Shown: positions 1 through 11,814, counted from the first letter of the stretch. The stretch: DNA of 64,000 nucleotides from Cephalopachus bancanus (GCA_027257055.1 JAPVLO010000232.1:558001-622000), one strand, 5' to 3'. Numbers and translations: made by a program. Notes: generated by a model not told the origin, from the letters alone.

Positions 1-261
1 GTAGCAGCAGTGTTGTTTTTGCTCTAGTTTTATTCTAGAGATGAACTAACTTGAACATTGTTCAAAGTGGAAAGGTTTGCTGTATAGTCAAAATTAGAGG
101 TTCCTGCCTCCCCCATGTCTGACTCTTTTCTGAGAAGAAATTGGATACATTTGATGTAGTTAGGATTTTTCTCTTTTAGTGTAATCGAGAAGCTATTATG
201 CACTTTTCAAGGTTTTAAAAGGAACCCTACTGACCAAATTTGACAGAGGGTGGCATTATAT

Positions 262-905
262 ATTAGGGCTACCATAATGAAATACTACAGGGTGGCTTAA
301 AATTTTTTTACAATTTTGGAGTCTGGAAGCCCAGGTTCAAGGTATCAGCAGTGTGGTGTTTCCTGGGGAGCATCTCCTTGGCTTGCAGGTGGCCACCTTC
401 TCCCATGGCCTCACATGGCCTTGTTTTCTGTGCCAGTGAACACTCAGTATCTTCTCTTCCTATAAAGATGCCACTTGCTTTGCTAGGACCCCACCATCAT
501 GACCTCATTTAACTTTAATTATGTCTTTAAAGACTCCATCTCCACCAGGCACGGTAGCTCAAGCCTGTAATCCCAGCACTTTGGGAGGCCGAGGCAAGAA
601 GATTGCCTGAGCCCAGGGGTACGGGACTCACCTGGGCATTTATTGGGACCTCATCTCTACAATTAATCCAAAAATTACCGGTAGTTCCAGTTACTTGGAA
701 GGCTGAGGAGGAAGGATCGCCTGAGCCCAGCCGGACAAGGCTGCGGTGGCCGTGAGCGTACCACTGCACTCCAGCCTGGGTGACAGGGTAGACTCCGACT
801 CAATAAATAAATAAAAAATAAAGGCTCCATCTTCAAATACAGTCACAGCAAGGATGAGGGCTTTGACATTTTAATTTTGGGGAACATAGTTCAGTCGTAA
901 TATAG
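262..905 (-). repeat. MaLR-like LTR, antisense, split by an Alu
   Basis: Read on the minus strand, the stretch has the layout of a mammalian MaLR-type LTR: a segment about poly(A)-site exclusion near TGGCTTAAAA, a TCTGGAAG block and a CTTATAGG-like TATA region. The Alu at 544-820 interrupts it. I recognise the family only by its phrasing, so the exact subfamily is open. Confidence 0.45.
544..820 (+). mobile_element. Alu, C-type
   Basis: Full dimer ending in an AATAAATAAATAAAA tail. Imperfect TSD AAAGACTCCATCT / AAAGGCTCCATCT. Confidence 0.85.
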
Positions 906-973
906 TAAAACTGCATGTGAGGAATTGCAATGGCATGATACATGTAAGAGACTGGATAAAAATGAGTGGATAC

Positions 974-1250
974 GTTGGCTCGGTGGCTTAGCCTGTAATC
1001 CCGCGCCTTGGGAGGCTGAGGTGAGTGGATTGCCTGAGCCCGCGGGTTCGAGACCCACCTGGGCAACTTGGTGAGATCATCTCTACAGTAAATCAAAAAA
1101 ATAGTGTGGGGTCGCGCGCCTGTATTTTTCCGGCTACTTGGAAGGCTGAGGCAGAAGGATCGCCAGAGCCCAGCAGGTCGAGGCTGCAGTGGCCGGGAGC
1201 CGCCACTGCAATCCAGTCTGGGCGACAGAGTGAGACTCCAACTCAAAAAA
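974..1250 (+). mobile_element. Alu, S-type
   Basis: Full dimer with TSD AAAATGAGTGGATAC on both sides (near 959-973 and 1250-1264). Confidence 0.9.
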
Positions 1251-1306
1251 AAAATGAGTGGATACTTTCGACACTTAGATGTAAAGATAAAAAAATACAG
1301 TATATT

Positions 1307-1589
1307 GCCGGGCTTGGTGGCTCAGCCTGTAATCCCGCGCTTTGGGAGGCTGAGGTGAGTGGCTTGCCTGAGCCCGCAGGTTTGAGACCCGCCTGGGCAA
1401 CTTGGTGAGACCTCATCTCTACAATAAATAAAAATGAGCCAGGCGTGATAGTGCGCGCCTGTAGTTCCAGCTACTTGGAAGGCTGAGCGGAAGGATCGCC
1501 GGAGCCCTGCAGGTCGAGGCTGTGGTGGCCGGGAGCGGCCACTGCACTCCAGTCTGGGCGACTGAGTGAGACTCCAACTCAAAAAAAAA
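1307..1589 (+). mobile_element. Alu, S-type
   Basis: Full dimer starting GCCGGGCTTGG. TSD close to AATACAGTATAT. Confidence 0.9.
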
Positions 1590-1683
1590 GAATACAGTAT
1601 ATACAAGTTTTAGGGAAACAAAATTAAGGTAGAATACACCATGTTGAGGTATGGGGGAAAATACGATCAACTTCATACAAGTA

Positions 1684-1980
1684 TTTTTTTGGAGGGAAAT
1701 CAGAATCTCACTCTGTCGTCCAGACTGGAGTGCAGTGACATGCTCACAGCCACCACAGCCTCGACCTGCTGGGCTCAGGCAATCCTACTGCCTCAGCCTC
1801 ACAAGTAACTGTGAATACAGGCATGTGCCACCACGCCCGACTGATTTTTTGATTTATTGTAGAGACGAAGTCTCGCCAAGTTGCCCTGGATGTTCTCGAA
1901 CCCCTGGGCTAAAACAGTCGTCTCACCTCAGCCACCCAAAGTGCTGAGATGACAGGTGTGAGTAGCCACCGTGCCTGGCC
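1684..1980 (-). mobile_element. Alu, C-type
   Basis: T-run, antisense dimer, ends GTGCCTGGCC. It lies about 200 bp upstream of the SSMEM1 start codon. Confidence 0.88.
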
Positions 1981-2178
1981 ATCATAGAAGTCATTTGATT
2001 AAATCTTCGAAAACTAGAAGTCCAAGGAACGTTTGTCAGTTTCTGTAATAGCTGCTTAAGTGTATGTCATAATAGGTTGCCAAGGAAGTTGTCATACATT
2101 ATGAGGGGAGTGAGGTAGTCCCCAGTCCTTACTCTTCGTTCCTTTGAGCATGTTTTATTTTCCAAGCAAGACACCATC

Positions 2179-2361
2179 ATGGGAGACCTCTTTTCTTTAT
2201 TTTGGGAGGTGGAGCCTTCCTCCGTACCTCTAAGTTTTCCCATTTCGGATGACGATTATGAATGCCGGGAGGACGACTCTTGTGGGACAATAGGGAGCTT
2301 CCTACTTTGGTATTTTGTCATCATCTTGGCTCTGATATGCTTCTCTCGGACTTCTGTCTGG
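2179..2361 (+). CDS. SSMEM1: SSMEM1 coding exon 1 (serine-rich single-pass membrane protein 1)
   Basis: First of three coding exons that together encode 239 residues, close to the about 244 of the human protein. The ATG at 2179 opens MGDLFSLFWEVEP, the known conserved N-terminus. An acidic, cysteine-bearing ectodomain-like stretch follows (residues about 24-36, DDDYECREDDSC), then a hydrophobic helix at about 38-55 (FLLWYFVIILALICF) that is the single membrane segment. The exon closes on VW and is followed by the donor GTAGGA at 2362. There is no signal peptide ahead of the helix, so the short N-terminus is probably on one side and the long serine-rich tail on the other. The family is known as a conserved gene next to CPA2; its molecular function is not established. 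Identity rests on sequence memory plus synteny. Confidence 0.93.
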
Positions 2362-2497
2362 GTAGGATATCCTTTCTCATTTTAAATAATGTGTGTCCTG
2401 TCCTGTATACTAGGAGATTTTCCATAAAATAAATTCACTTTACTTTGATGACTACTTTTTAAAGGTTTGGTTTTTAGCTTTAAAAATAATGCAATAG

Positions 2498-2787
2498 ACC
2501 AGGCATAATGGCTCAAGCCTGTAATCTCAGCACTTGGGGAGGCCGAGATGATGGGATTGCCTGAGCCCACAGGTTCAAGAACAGCCTGGGTAACTTGGTG
2601 GGACCTCGTGTCTACAAAAAATCAAAAATTAGCTGGGCATGGTAGCACGTGCCTGTAGTTCCAGCTACTTGGAAGACTGAGGCAGGATTGCCAGAGCCCA
2701 GCGGGTTGACACTGGTGTGGCCGTGAGTGCGCCACTGCTCTCTAGCCTGGGTGAATGAGTGAGACTCCAACTCAAAGAAAAGAAAAA
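2498..2787 (+). mobile_element. Alu, C-type (SSMEM1 intron 1)
   Basis: Full dimer; TSD resembles AAAATAATGCAAT / AAAAATGCAATTTT. Confidence 0.85.
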
Positions 2788-2835
2788 TGCAATTTTATTC
2801 TAGAGAACACAAGAAGGTAGAAAAAGTCGAAGAAG

Positions 2836-2967
2836 GCCAGGCGCAGAGGCTCACCCCTGTGATCCCAGCTTCTTAGGAGGCTGAGGCAGGAGGAGCCCTT
2901 GAGTCCAGGGGTTCGAAGCTGCAGTGAGCTATGATCATGCTACTACACTTCAGTCTTTAAAAAAAAA
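2836..2967 (+). mobile_element. Free left Alu monomer (FLAM-like)
   Basis: A single monomer of about 130 bp with its own A-tail and no right arm. Low similarity to neighbouring Alus marks it as old. Confidence 0.75.
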
Positions 2968-2973
2968 ATGGAT

Positions 2974-3288
2974 GGGCCGGGCACAGTGGCTCAAGCCAAC
3001 AATCCCAGTACTTTGGGAGGCCGAGGCAAGAGGATTGCCTGAGTCTGTGGTTTCGAGATCAACCTAGGCAACATGGTGAGACCTCATCTCTACAATAAAT
3101 GAAAAATTAGCTGGGCGTGGTAGTGCGCTCCTGTAGTTCCGGTACTTGTAAGGCTGAGGTGTAAGGACTGCCGGAGCCCAGCAGGTAGAGGCTGCGGTGG
3201 CTGGGAGCGTACCACTGCACTCCAGTCTGGGCAATGGAGTGAGACTCCAACTCAAAGAAAAAAGACTCCAACTCAAAGAAAAAAAAAA
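2974..3288 (+). mobile_element. Alu, intermediate type
   Basis: Dimer starting GGCCGGGCACAGTGG. The 3' end repeats AGACTCCAACTCAAAGAAAA twice. Confidence 0.88.
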
Positions 3289-3329
3289 GGGATGAAGAAG
3301 AAAATATAAGACCACCATCACCCTATTTC

Positions 3330-3660
3330 CCAGAGTTTACCACGGTTAACATTTTATAGTATGTTCTTCCAATTTCTCTGTCTCTACCCTAGTACCTCCC
3401 TCTGCATCTCTCTATGTTAGATCTTACATGGTTGACGTTATGTTGCATATATTTTCATATCCTGCTTTTTAAACTTAATAATATATTTCCCCAATTATTT
3501 TCACTCAACAGCATTTCAATGTCTGCATAATTTTCTGCCTTTTGTTTGCACCTTAAAAATTTGGCAATTTTGAAACATTTCGATTGTTTGCAGTTCATCC
3601 GTATGCTGTGTAATACCCTGATAGACCTCCCTACTGGTTAATGACCTCCAGATTCCTTTT
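3330..3660. other. Intron sequence, old unidentified repeat
   Basis: AT-rich DNA whose phrases (TTTACCACGGTTAACATTTTATAG) recur in weaker form near 5735-5770. Probably a decayed ancient interspersed repeat. No coding signal. Confidence 0.3.
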
Positions 3661-3676
3661 GTAACCACGCCATTCT

Positions 3677-3963
3677 TTTTGAGTTGGAGTCTCACTCTTG
3701 TTGCCCAAGCTAGAGTGCAGCGGCACGCTCACAGCCACCGTAGCCTCTACCTGCTGGACTTAAGCGATCCTTCCGTCTCAGCCTTCCAAGTAACTGGAAC
3801 TACAGATGCACGCCACCACGTCCGGCTAGTTTTTGTAATTTATTGTAGAGACAAGGTCTCACCAAGTTGCCCAGGCTGGTCTTGAACCAGCAGGCTCAGG
3901 CAATCCTCTCACCTCGGCCTCCCAAAGTGCTGGGGTTACAGGTTGAGCCACCACGCCCAGCCT
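3677..3963 (-). mobile_element. Alu with 16-bp TSD
   Basis: Antisense dimer flanked by GTAACCACGCCATTCT and GTAGCCACGTCATTCT (two mismatches). Confidence 0.9.
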
Positions 3964-5777
3964 GTAGCCACGTCATTCTAATCAAAGATCTGGACGTTGT
4001 ACTGTTGAGAGGATGCATACTGTAGGATTTGGGGGTTTTCAGAATGAGGCAATACCCTTTCTGCACAGTAACCCAACCAAACAGAACTAAATTCCCATTC
4101 TTGACCACTGGAAGAGAATGCCATCCTCTAAGAATGAGACAGCACTCTTAATCATGATGTGATGTCCCCAACATTCTGTCATTTATCAGGAATGTGATGC
4201 CCCCCAAGAGCACACGTGACCAAGCTCTTATAATTTGCTGACATGAAATCCTTGCAGGCCATGAATGCCAGGCTGACAATTAAGCAAAGGACCGTCATTC
4301 AGCATGACAGTCAGAGCCCCGAGCTGGCAGTGGTCAGTTAGACTTAGTGCTGTGTCAGCTCTGGATGGAAAGGAGGGGGTGTATAGGTCCATGCCAGCTG
4401 GATTCCATTACAGTAATCAAAGCCTCTCCCCCGCTCCCCCCTCCCCCCAAGAAGAAGTCTCATCTACTGTCTAAATGCTTCTTGTGGTAAATACTTTGCC
4501 AAAAGAAGATTTAGAACAGCGATAGCTTTGTGTGTCTTAGACTTCCCAGCTAAGTATAATGAATTGTCTGACATGGCAAGAAAAGCTACTTTAGAAAATT
4601 AACAAGAAATTGAGATTGATCGCTGGCAATTTCATCACGAAGTCTAAGCTGTCCCTCTGCTCCCTTGCCTACATTAGCTCTTGGGAGTCTTGAAGCCCTG
4701 AGTGTCAAGGCCCTCAAGAGAGCACGCAGTCCAGCTTCCTGTTTGTAGCCAAGTAAGTTTTCATTATCCCCTCACCGCTTTTTTAAATTGATAAGGCCCC
4801 AGAAAATTAAGTGATTTGTCCAATGTCAGGCAAGTGCTTAGTGACAGAGGGGGAATAAGCCCAGATGTCCTGTCATATCATTTGTTTACTTCAAAGCGTA
4901 GTTTGAAGTGCTGAGTTAAATCTCTTCGGTGCTGATTAAAACCTTAATTATTTTAGAGGTTTCGTCTTTCACTTTCTGTCCCTGTGGCAGCTGCAATCTG
5001 CTGGACTGCTTCTCCTGAAGGGTCCCAGACTTGAAATCTGAGAACCATATGGGAGCTAGTCAAAGAGGACAGAATTTTTCCTTCACTTTGAACTTCTTTG
5101 TTTTCTGTGCTGAACTATGAGCCTTTATTTACAGACCTTGAAGCAATGGCAAAAGCTGATGGTGATCTGGGGGTAATTATCTGCCCTCATGAAGCACCCA
5201 GTTTCCTCTGGATTGGCCACTTTCTCAGATGCATTTTACCCCTCTGCTTTCCACAACTGTAAACGCTCTATTTAACTTATATGTTTGTTTCGTGTTTATT
5301 CATATTACTAGCGCTGTCATTTTTCTGGATGATCCTAGTCCACAATTCTTATTTTGTGTATGGGGAGACTTAAGCGGTGTTAAGTGGCTTGCAGAAACCA
5401 AGAGTTGGTTAGAGGCAGCAAGACCACAGCCCACATCTTCCCTGCTCCCCGGGGCAGGCGCGTCTGTTTTCACTCCCTAAGTCACACACAAAGGCAGTTC
5501 ATAAAATGCTTTTTGTTGCCACAGGTCAGGTGATTCCACTTCCGTTTGATTTTGTGGTTATGCTTTGATTTGACGTCACATGTGGAGGCTTTCTGTGGAG
5601 AAGTTATAAGCCTAATAAGTGTTTTTAAACACCTTTCTACCCTTACAAAATACACATGACAGAAAATGTGGAAGTTATAAGAAAGTAGATGAAAAAAAGT
5701 AAAAATGACTCCAGATGAGATAGAAATAACCAGCTACTGTTAACTGTTAGGTTTATAAACTTCCAATCTTTAAAAAA
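3964..5777. other. Largest Alu-free stretch of SSMEM1 intron 1
   Basis: About 1.8 kb without young repeats. 4690-4900 reads like an antisense MIR (TTATCCCC, GTGATTTGTCCAATGTCAGG, GGGGGAATAAGCCCAGATG). 5360-5450 may be a second, weaker MIR. The rest is unassigned single-copy intron. Confidence 0.45.
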
Positions 5778-5910
5778 AAATTTTTTTTTTGAGCGAAGTC
5801 TCTGTCGCTGAGGCTAGAGTGTAGTGGCACGGTCACTGCTCACTGCAGCCTCGACCTCTTGGGCTCAGGCGATCCTCCTGCCTCAGCCTCCTGAGTAGCT
5901 GGGACTAGTG
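5778..5910 (-). mobile_element. Partial Alu / free monomer, antisense
   Basis: T-run then one Alu arm ending at CTGGGACTAG. No second arm. Confidence 0.7.
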
Positions 5911-5972
5911 GACTACATCACAAAATCTTCTTTATGCATGTGAAATGTAAAACATTTAAGCCCTCACCAAGA

Positions 5973-6265
5973 CTTTTTTTTTTTTGAGTTGGTGTCTTAC
6001 TCTGTCGCCCAGGCTAGAGTGCAGTGTCATAATAACAGCCACCCTGGCGTCGACCTGCTGGGTTATGGTGATCCTTCTGCCTCAGCCTTCCAAGTGGCTG
6101 GAACTACAGGCGTGAACTACCATGCCTGGCTAATTTTTTATTTTTTATAGAGACGAGGTCTCACCAAGTTGCCCAGGCTGATCTCGAACCCACGGGCTCA
6201 GGCAATGCATTCACATCAGCTTCCCAAAGTGCTGGGATTACAGGCTGAGCCACTGAGCCCAGCCT
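5973..6265 (-). mobile_element. Alu, S-like
   Basis: Antisense dimer ending GAGCCCAGC. Confidence 0.88.
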
Positions 6266-6279
6266 CCTGTATGTTCTTT

Positions 6280-6572
6280 TTTTTTTTTTTTTTTTGGAGT
6301 TGGAGTCTCACTCTGCCCAGACTGGAGTGCAGTGGCACGCTCCCGGCCACCGCAGCCTCGACCTGCTGGGCTCTGGCGATCCTTCCGCCTCAGCCTTCCA
6401 AGTAGCTGGAACTACAGGTGCGCGCTACCACGCCCGGCTAATTTTTTGATTTTACTGTAGAGATGAGGTCTCACCAAGTTGCCCAGGCGGGTCTCAAACC
6501 CGCGGGCTCAGGCAATCCACTCACCTCAGCCTCCCAAAGAGCGGGATTACAGGCTGAGCCACTGAGCCTGGC
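6280..6572 (-). mobile_element. Alu, S-type
   Basis: Antisense dimer; TSD CCTGTATGTTCTT on both sides. Confidence 0.9.
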
Positions 6573-7235
6573 TTCCTGTATGTTCTTTAAAGTCTTTTTT
6601 ATTTTTTATTTTTAGTTAACTTGTGATCATGCTATATGATGCTTAACCCAGTACTGTAACGTACCTACTTCCTCACGTGATGACATACTGTTACTTTAAT
6701 AATTTTTACAACTATATGAGATTGTACCACATTTGCTTAGCCATTATCTGCTTTTGAATTTTGAATTCTATACTCCTAATAACACTGTGATGAATTTGTC
6801 TGTGCAGAAAGCTTTCTCTCTTTGGGAGGTTATTTCCTGGTGATGGATTCCCAGAGGAAGAATTGTGTGTGGAAGGTATTCATGAAGATCTCCAAGGTTT
6901 TGAATACCTTTTGAAAGAGTTGGTTTAGAGTTGTATCTTTCGGTAAAACCATTCTCAGCATTACAAAGTGGGACACTAATCTGAAAAATGGAACAAGTAT
7001 AGTTATGCAGTATTGGGCAGAATGTTTGAAACTGGAACCGTTCGAAGAGATCAATTTCTTCTAGTTGCCATATTCACAAATATATATTAGGGTTGCATTT
7101 TGGAGAAAACTTTCAGAAGGATGAAGGAAGTATTATGTCTGAAAATTCAGGTAAACACCTTTGCCTATGTAGATGCCTCTTACCAGACATCTTACCTACA
7201 AAACTACCAATAATGCCACCTGATCAAATGTCCAA
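6573..7235. other. SSMEM1 intron 1, old repeat remnants
   Basis: 6700-6860 has phrasing of an old antisense L1 or L2 tail (CCACATTTGCTTAGCCATTA, TAACACTGTGATGAA). Nothing coding. Confidence 0.35.
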
Positions 7236-7520
7236 GCCGGGCGCAGTGGCTCACACCTGTAATCCCAGCACTTTGAGAAGTGGAGGCAAGAGGATTACCT
7301 GAGCTCAGGTGTTTGAGACCAGCCTGGGCAACATGGCGAGACCTCGTCTCTACAATAAATAAAAAAATCATCCAGGCATGATGGCACATGCCTATGATTC
7401 CAGCTACTGGGAAGACTGAGATGGAAGAATCACCTGAGCCCAGCAGGTTGAGGCTGTGGTGGCTGAGCACCTAGCGTGCGTGACAGTGCGAGACTCCAAC
7501 TAAAAACAAAAACAAAAAAC
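7236..7520 (+). mobile_element. Alu, C-type
   Basis: Dimer with a mixed AAAAACAAAAAC tail. The next Alu begins 9 bp later. Confidence 0.87.
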
Positions 7521-7528
7521 CCCCACTA

Positions 7529-7816
7529 GCCGGGCTCAGTGGCTCAGCCTGTAATCCCAGCACTTTGGGAAACTGAGGTGAGTGGATTGCCTGAGCCCGC
7601 GGGTTCGAGACCCGCCTGGGCAACTTGGCGAGACCTCATCTCTACAATAAATCAAAAATGAGCCAGGCGTGGTAGCGCGCGCCTGTAGTTCCAGCTACTT
7701 GGAAGGCTGAGGCGGAAGGATCGCTGGAGCCCAGCAGGTCGAGGCTGCGGTGGCCGGGAGCGTGCCACTGCACTCCAGTCTGGGCAGAGTGAGACTCCAA
7801 CTCAAAAAAAAAAACA
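7529..7816 (+). mobile_element. Alu, S-type
   Basis: Full dimer, CpG-rich right arm, A12 tail. Confidence 0.9.
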
Positions 7817-8062
7817 CACTAATTTTAAATTAATGCCAGTACTATACTATGAATCTATTTTTAAACACTGGTTCTCTGTAATGAAATGGGCATAAGAAAA
7901 CTTCATAACCCATAGGTCCTTGTCAGTATCATTTTCTCTTTAGTCTTTGCTCCCCTTTTGCGTGGTTCAAAACATTTTGGTAGATTCAGCTATCAAGGCA
8001 TGGGCTTCTTGGGCAATGGAAGTAGGACCACTATAACAAGAACTCAATAAGAACGTATTTAG

Positions 8063-8352
8063 GCCAGACATGGTGACTCAAGCCTGTAATTCCCACACTT
8101 TGGGAGGCTGAGGTGAGAGGACTGCCTGAGCCCGCAGGTTCATGATCATCCTGGGCAATATGGTAAGACCTCGTCTCTACAATAGATCAAAACATTGCTG
8201 GGTGTGGTAGCGACACCTGTTGTTCTGGCTACTTGGAAGGCTAAAGCGGAAGGATCACTTGGGCCCAGAGGGTCAAGGCTGCAGAGGTTGTGAGCATTCC
8301 ACTGCATTCCAGCCTGGGCGACAGAGTGAGATTCCAGCTAGAAAAAAAAAAA
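8063..8352 (+). mobile_element. Alu, C-type
   Basis: Flanked by TSD AAGAACGTATTTAG / AAGAACTTATTTAG. Confidence 0.88.
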
Positions 8353-8419
8353 AGAACTTATTTAGCTTATTATTTAGTTCAGACATTGTCAAAAAATCTT
8401 GGCAGTGGTTTTTTGTTTT

Positions 8420-8716
8420 TTGTTTTGTTTTTTTTTTTGAGTTGGAGTCTCACTTTGTCGCCCAGACTGGAGTGCAGTGGCCGCTCCCAGCCACTGCAGC
8501 CTCGACCTGCTGGGCTCCGGTGATCCTTCCACCTCAGCCTTCCAAGTAGCTGGAACTACAGGCACGCACTACCACACCCGGCTAATTTTTTGATTTATTG
8601 TAGAGATGAGGTCTCACCAAGTTGCCCAGGCAGGTCTTGAACCCATGGGCTCAGGCAATTCACCCACCTCAGCCTCCCAAGGCGCGGGATTACAGGCTGA
8701 GCCACTGAGCCCAGCT
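8420..8716 (-). mobile_element. Alu, S-type
   Basis: Antisense dimer. Forms a back-to-back pair with the next element; one degenerate TSD (GCAGTGGTTTTT / ACAGTGGTTTTT) brackets both, so one inserted at the edge of the other. Confidence 0.88.
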
Positions 8717-9011
8717 GGTTTTTGTTTTTTGTTTTTTTTTTTGTCAGAGACTCACTCTGTTGCCCAGGCTGGAGCGCAATGGCACACTCACGGCTACTGC
8801 AGCCTCGACCTGCTGGGCTCAGGCGATCCTCCTGTCTCAACCTTCCAAGTAGCTGGAACCATAGGCATATGCCACCATGCCTGGCTAATTTTTTGATTTA
8901 TTGTGAAGACGAGGACTCGCTATGTTGCCCAGGCTGGTCTCAAATCTGTGGGCAATCCTCTCGCTCCGCCTCCCAAGGTGCTGGGATGTTGGGTCAGCCA
9001 CTTGCCTGACT
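8717..9011 (-). mobile_element. Alu, C-type
   Basis: Antisense dimer ending 70 bp upstream of SSMEM1 exon 2. Older partner of the pair. Confidence 0.85.
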
Positions 9012-9084
9012 ACAGTGGTTTTTAACAAGTAGACATTTTGAAAAATAACAACTGAGCTCACTCTAATCTCTGTTTCTGAAACAG

Positions 9085-9139
9085 ATGTCTGAGGATAAAA
9101 AGGATGAGGACAGTGGAACAAGCTCTTCAGGAAGTAAAG
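9085..9139 (+). CDS. SSMEM1: SSMEM1 coding exon 2
   Basis: A 55-bp exon between acceptor CTGAAACAG and donor GTGAGT. It encodes MSEDKKDEDSGTSSSGSK plus the first base of the next codon, a charged, serine-rich linker. It is the shortest exon and lies alone between Alu-packed introns of 6.7 and 3.7 kb. The frame joins exon 1 (phase 0) and exon 3 (phase 1) without a break. Confidence 0.92.
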
Positions 9140-9192
9140 GTGAGTGCAGTGCATGTTGGGTATTGAACTAAGAGGAGAGAGGGATGTGTGGG

Positions 9193-9453
9193 GGCGCACC
9201 CTGGTAGTCGGCCTTGGGAGACTAAGGAGGGAGGATCCCTTGAGCCTGGGCAACTTGGAGAGACCTCGTCTCTACAATAAATCAAAAAATTAGCCTGGCG
9301 TGATGGCGCACACCTGTGGTTCCAGGTACTTAGAAGGCTGAGGCCGAAGGATCACCTGAGCCCAGCAGGTTGAGGCTGTGGTGGCCCTGAGCGTGCCACT
9401 GTACTCCAGCCTGGGCAACAGAGTGAGACTCCCACTCAAAAAAAAAAAAAAAA
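9193..9453 (+). mobile_element. Alu, C-type, damaged left arm
   Basis: Starts about 55 bp after SSMEM1 exon 2. Part of the left arm is deleted between GATCCCTTGAGCC and TGGGCAACTTGG. Confidence 0.8.
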
Positions 9454-9831
9454 TGAAGCAGGAGATGGATTTTGGAACTTAACTTGGTTGTCAGTGACGC
9501 AAGTGACTTCCTCGCTGAAACAGATAATGGTTTTAGATAACCACTGGAAGGAGAGTTCCCATCTGGGGTGTTCTTCACATTGTAGAAGCTACAGGCATGA
9601 CTCTGAAACCTAACCTGCTTAGTAACATGTTCTCGATCAGCTTCTTAAGCTGAGACATCCACCAAAACCACATACATCAATCCCTGATCTTCAGTGTTTG
9701 CTGATTTTTATGGTATAAATATTTCCAGCAAAGCTGGTTTTAAGCTGGTAACATTATGTCACTGGACGTGGAGTTAGGAAGAGATGTGCCATAGCAGACC
9801 TTATGTAGTGTTTTCTTTTTGTTTCTTTTAA
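9454..9831. other. SSMEM1 intron 2, no recognised element
   Basis: Unique-looking sequence; no gene or repeat recognised. Confidence 0.4.
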
Positions 9832-10123
9832 ATTTTTTTTTTTTGAGTTGGAGTCTCACTCTGTCGCCCAGGCTGGAGTACAGTGGCACGCTCACGGCCA
9901 CCGCAGCCCTGACCTGCTGGGCTCAGGTGATCCTTCCGCTTCAGCCTTTCAAGTAGTTGGAACTACAGGCATGGGCCACCATGCCTGGCTAATTTTTTGA
10001 TTTATTGTAGTGATGAGGTCTCACCAAGTTGGCCAGGTTTGTCTCGAACTCGTGGGCTCAGGGAATCCTCTCATCTTGGCCTCCCAAAGTGATGGGATTA
10101 TAGGCATGAGACAACGCTCCCAG
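9832..10123 (-). mobile_element. Alu, C-type
   Basis: Antisense dimer ending CTCCCAGC. Confidence 0.87.
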
Positions 10124-10129
10124 CTTTTT

Positions 10130-10204
10130 ATTTTCTTTCTTTCTCCCTCTCTCCCTCCCCCCTTCCTTCCTTCCTTCTTCCTTCCTTCCTTCTTTCATCT
10201 TTCT
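10130..10204. repeat. Polypyrimidine (TTCC/CCCT)n low-complexity tract
   Basis: About 75 bp of pure C/T, probably grown from the T-tail of the following Alu fragment. Confidence 0.85.
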
Positions 10205-10320
10205 TTTGATGTGGTCTCCCGCTGTTGCCCTTGCTATTCTCAAGCCCCAGGCTCAACCAATCCTCCTGCCTCAGCCTCCCAAAGAGCTAAGATTACAGGC
10301 GCAAGCCATTGTGCCCAACC
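10205..10320 (-). mobile_element. Partial Alu, one arm
   Basis: Antisense arm only, next to the pyrimidine tract. Confidence 0.7.
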
Positions 10321-10331
10321 TACATAGTATT

Positions 10332-10621
10332 TGTTTGTTTGAGTCGGAATCTCACTCGGTTGCCCAGACTGGAGTGCAGTGGTACGCTCACAGCCACCAC
10401 AGCCCCAACCTGCTGGGCTCAGGTGATCCTTCCACCACAACCTTCTAAGCAACTGGAACTACAGGCATGCACTACCACGCCTGGTTAATTTTTTGGTTTA
10501 TTGTAGAGACGAGGTCTTGCCAAGTTGCCCAGGCTGGTATCAAACCCCGGGGCTCAGGTAATCCTCTCACCTCAGCCTCCCAAAGTGCTGGGATAACAGG
10601 CATGAGCCACTGTGCCCGGCC
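10332..10621 (-). mobile_element. Alu, C-type
   Basis: TSD ACCTACATAGTATTT / ACCCACATAGTATTT. Confidence 0.9.
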
Positions 10622-10686
10622 ACCCACATAGTATTTTAAACATCCAGATACAACAGACATGAACAACTTCAAAAGTATAAAGCATC

Positions 10687-10980
10687 TGGGAGCAGTGGCT
10701 CATGCTTGTAATCCCAACACTTTGGGAGACAGAAGCGAGAGAACTGCCTGAGCTCAGGGGTTTGAGACCAGCCTGGGCAACATGCCTAGACCTTGTCTCC
10801 ACAATAAATAAAAAAATCAGCCGGGCATGGTAGCATATGCCTGTGCTTCCAGCTACTTGGAAGGCTGAGGCGAAAGGATTCCCTGATCCCAGCAGGTTGA
10901 GGCTGCGCTGGTCGTGAGTGTGCCACTGCACTCCAGCCTGGATGAGAGTAAGAATCCAACAACAACAACAACAACAACAA
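10687..10980 (+). mobile_element. Alu, C-type with (AAC)n tail
   Basis: Tail is an AAC triplet run (10958-10980). TSD AAAAGTATAAAGCAT is exact. Confidence 0.92.
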
Positions 10981-11209
10981 AAGTATAAAGCATACTAAAA
11001 TGTAGTAAGATAATTAGGAAGTGATAAGTTTTCAGTAGTTATTGTCTTTATTTTTAGCAAATTGATTTTATTGTAAATTTGTATAATTTAATTTTTAATA
11101 ATGGCTATGCTTTATCATATCACAAAAATTCCTGAAAGTGAATGAGCTCTTGTAAGCTGGCATAAGCCAACTGCAGCACAGCAACCCCTACATAAAGAAA
11201 AGATTCTTA

Positions 11210-11500
11210 GCCAGGCTCAGTGGCTCAGCCTGTAATCCTGTGCCTTTGGGAGGCTGAGGTGAGTGGATTGCCTGAGCCCGCGGGTTTGAGACCCGCCTGG
11301 GCAACTTGGCGAGACCTCATCTCCACAATAAATAAAAAAAATCAGCCGGGCGTGGTAGCGCGTGCCTGTAATTCTGGCTACTTGGAAGGCTGAGGTGGAA
11401 GGATCGCCGGAACCCAGTGGGTTGAGGCTGCGGTGGCTGGGAGCGGCCACTGCCCTCCAGTCTGGGTGACGGAGTGAAACTCCAACTCAAAAAAAAAAAA
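11210..11500 (+). mobile_element. Alu, S-type
   Basis: TSD AAAGAAAAGATTCTT on both sides. Confidence 0.92.
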
Positions 11501-11518
11501 AGAAAAGATTCTTCTTGT

Positions 11519-11781
11519 AAGGTATGGTGGCTCACACCTGTCATCCCAGCACTTTAGAGGCAGAGGAGAGAGAATTGCCTGAGCTCAGGTGTTCGAGACC
11601 AGCCTGGGCAACTCGGCGAGACCTCATCTGTACAATAAGTATAAAAATTAGCCAGACTTGGTGGTGCACACCTGTGGTTCCAGCTACTTGAAAGGCTGAT
11701 GTGGAAAGATCACCTGATCCCAGCAGCAGGTCTGGGCTGCAGTTGCCACTGCACTGTAGCCTGGGCAGCAGTGAGACTCTG

Positions 11782-11811
<30 letters not shown>
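11519..11811 (+). mobile_element. Alu, C-type with A32 tail
   Basis: Second in a head-to-tail array of three Alus. Unusually long A-run at 11785-11812. Confidence 0.88.
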
Positions 11812-11813
<2 letters not shown>

Positions 11814-11814
11814 A

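Noticed and set aside
1..261. A TMEM209 exon, expected upstream of SSMEM1 by synteny
   Set aside because: No exon-like sequence found; any such exon would lie outside the window.
833..1246. Many 60-170-codon open frames on both strands reading like [14 protein letters not shown] or [20 protein letters not shown]
   Set aside because: They are translations of Alu sequence, repeated dozens of times, ending at the Alu edge. No independent coding evidence.
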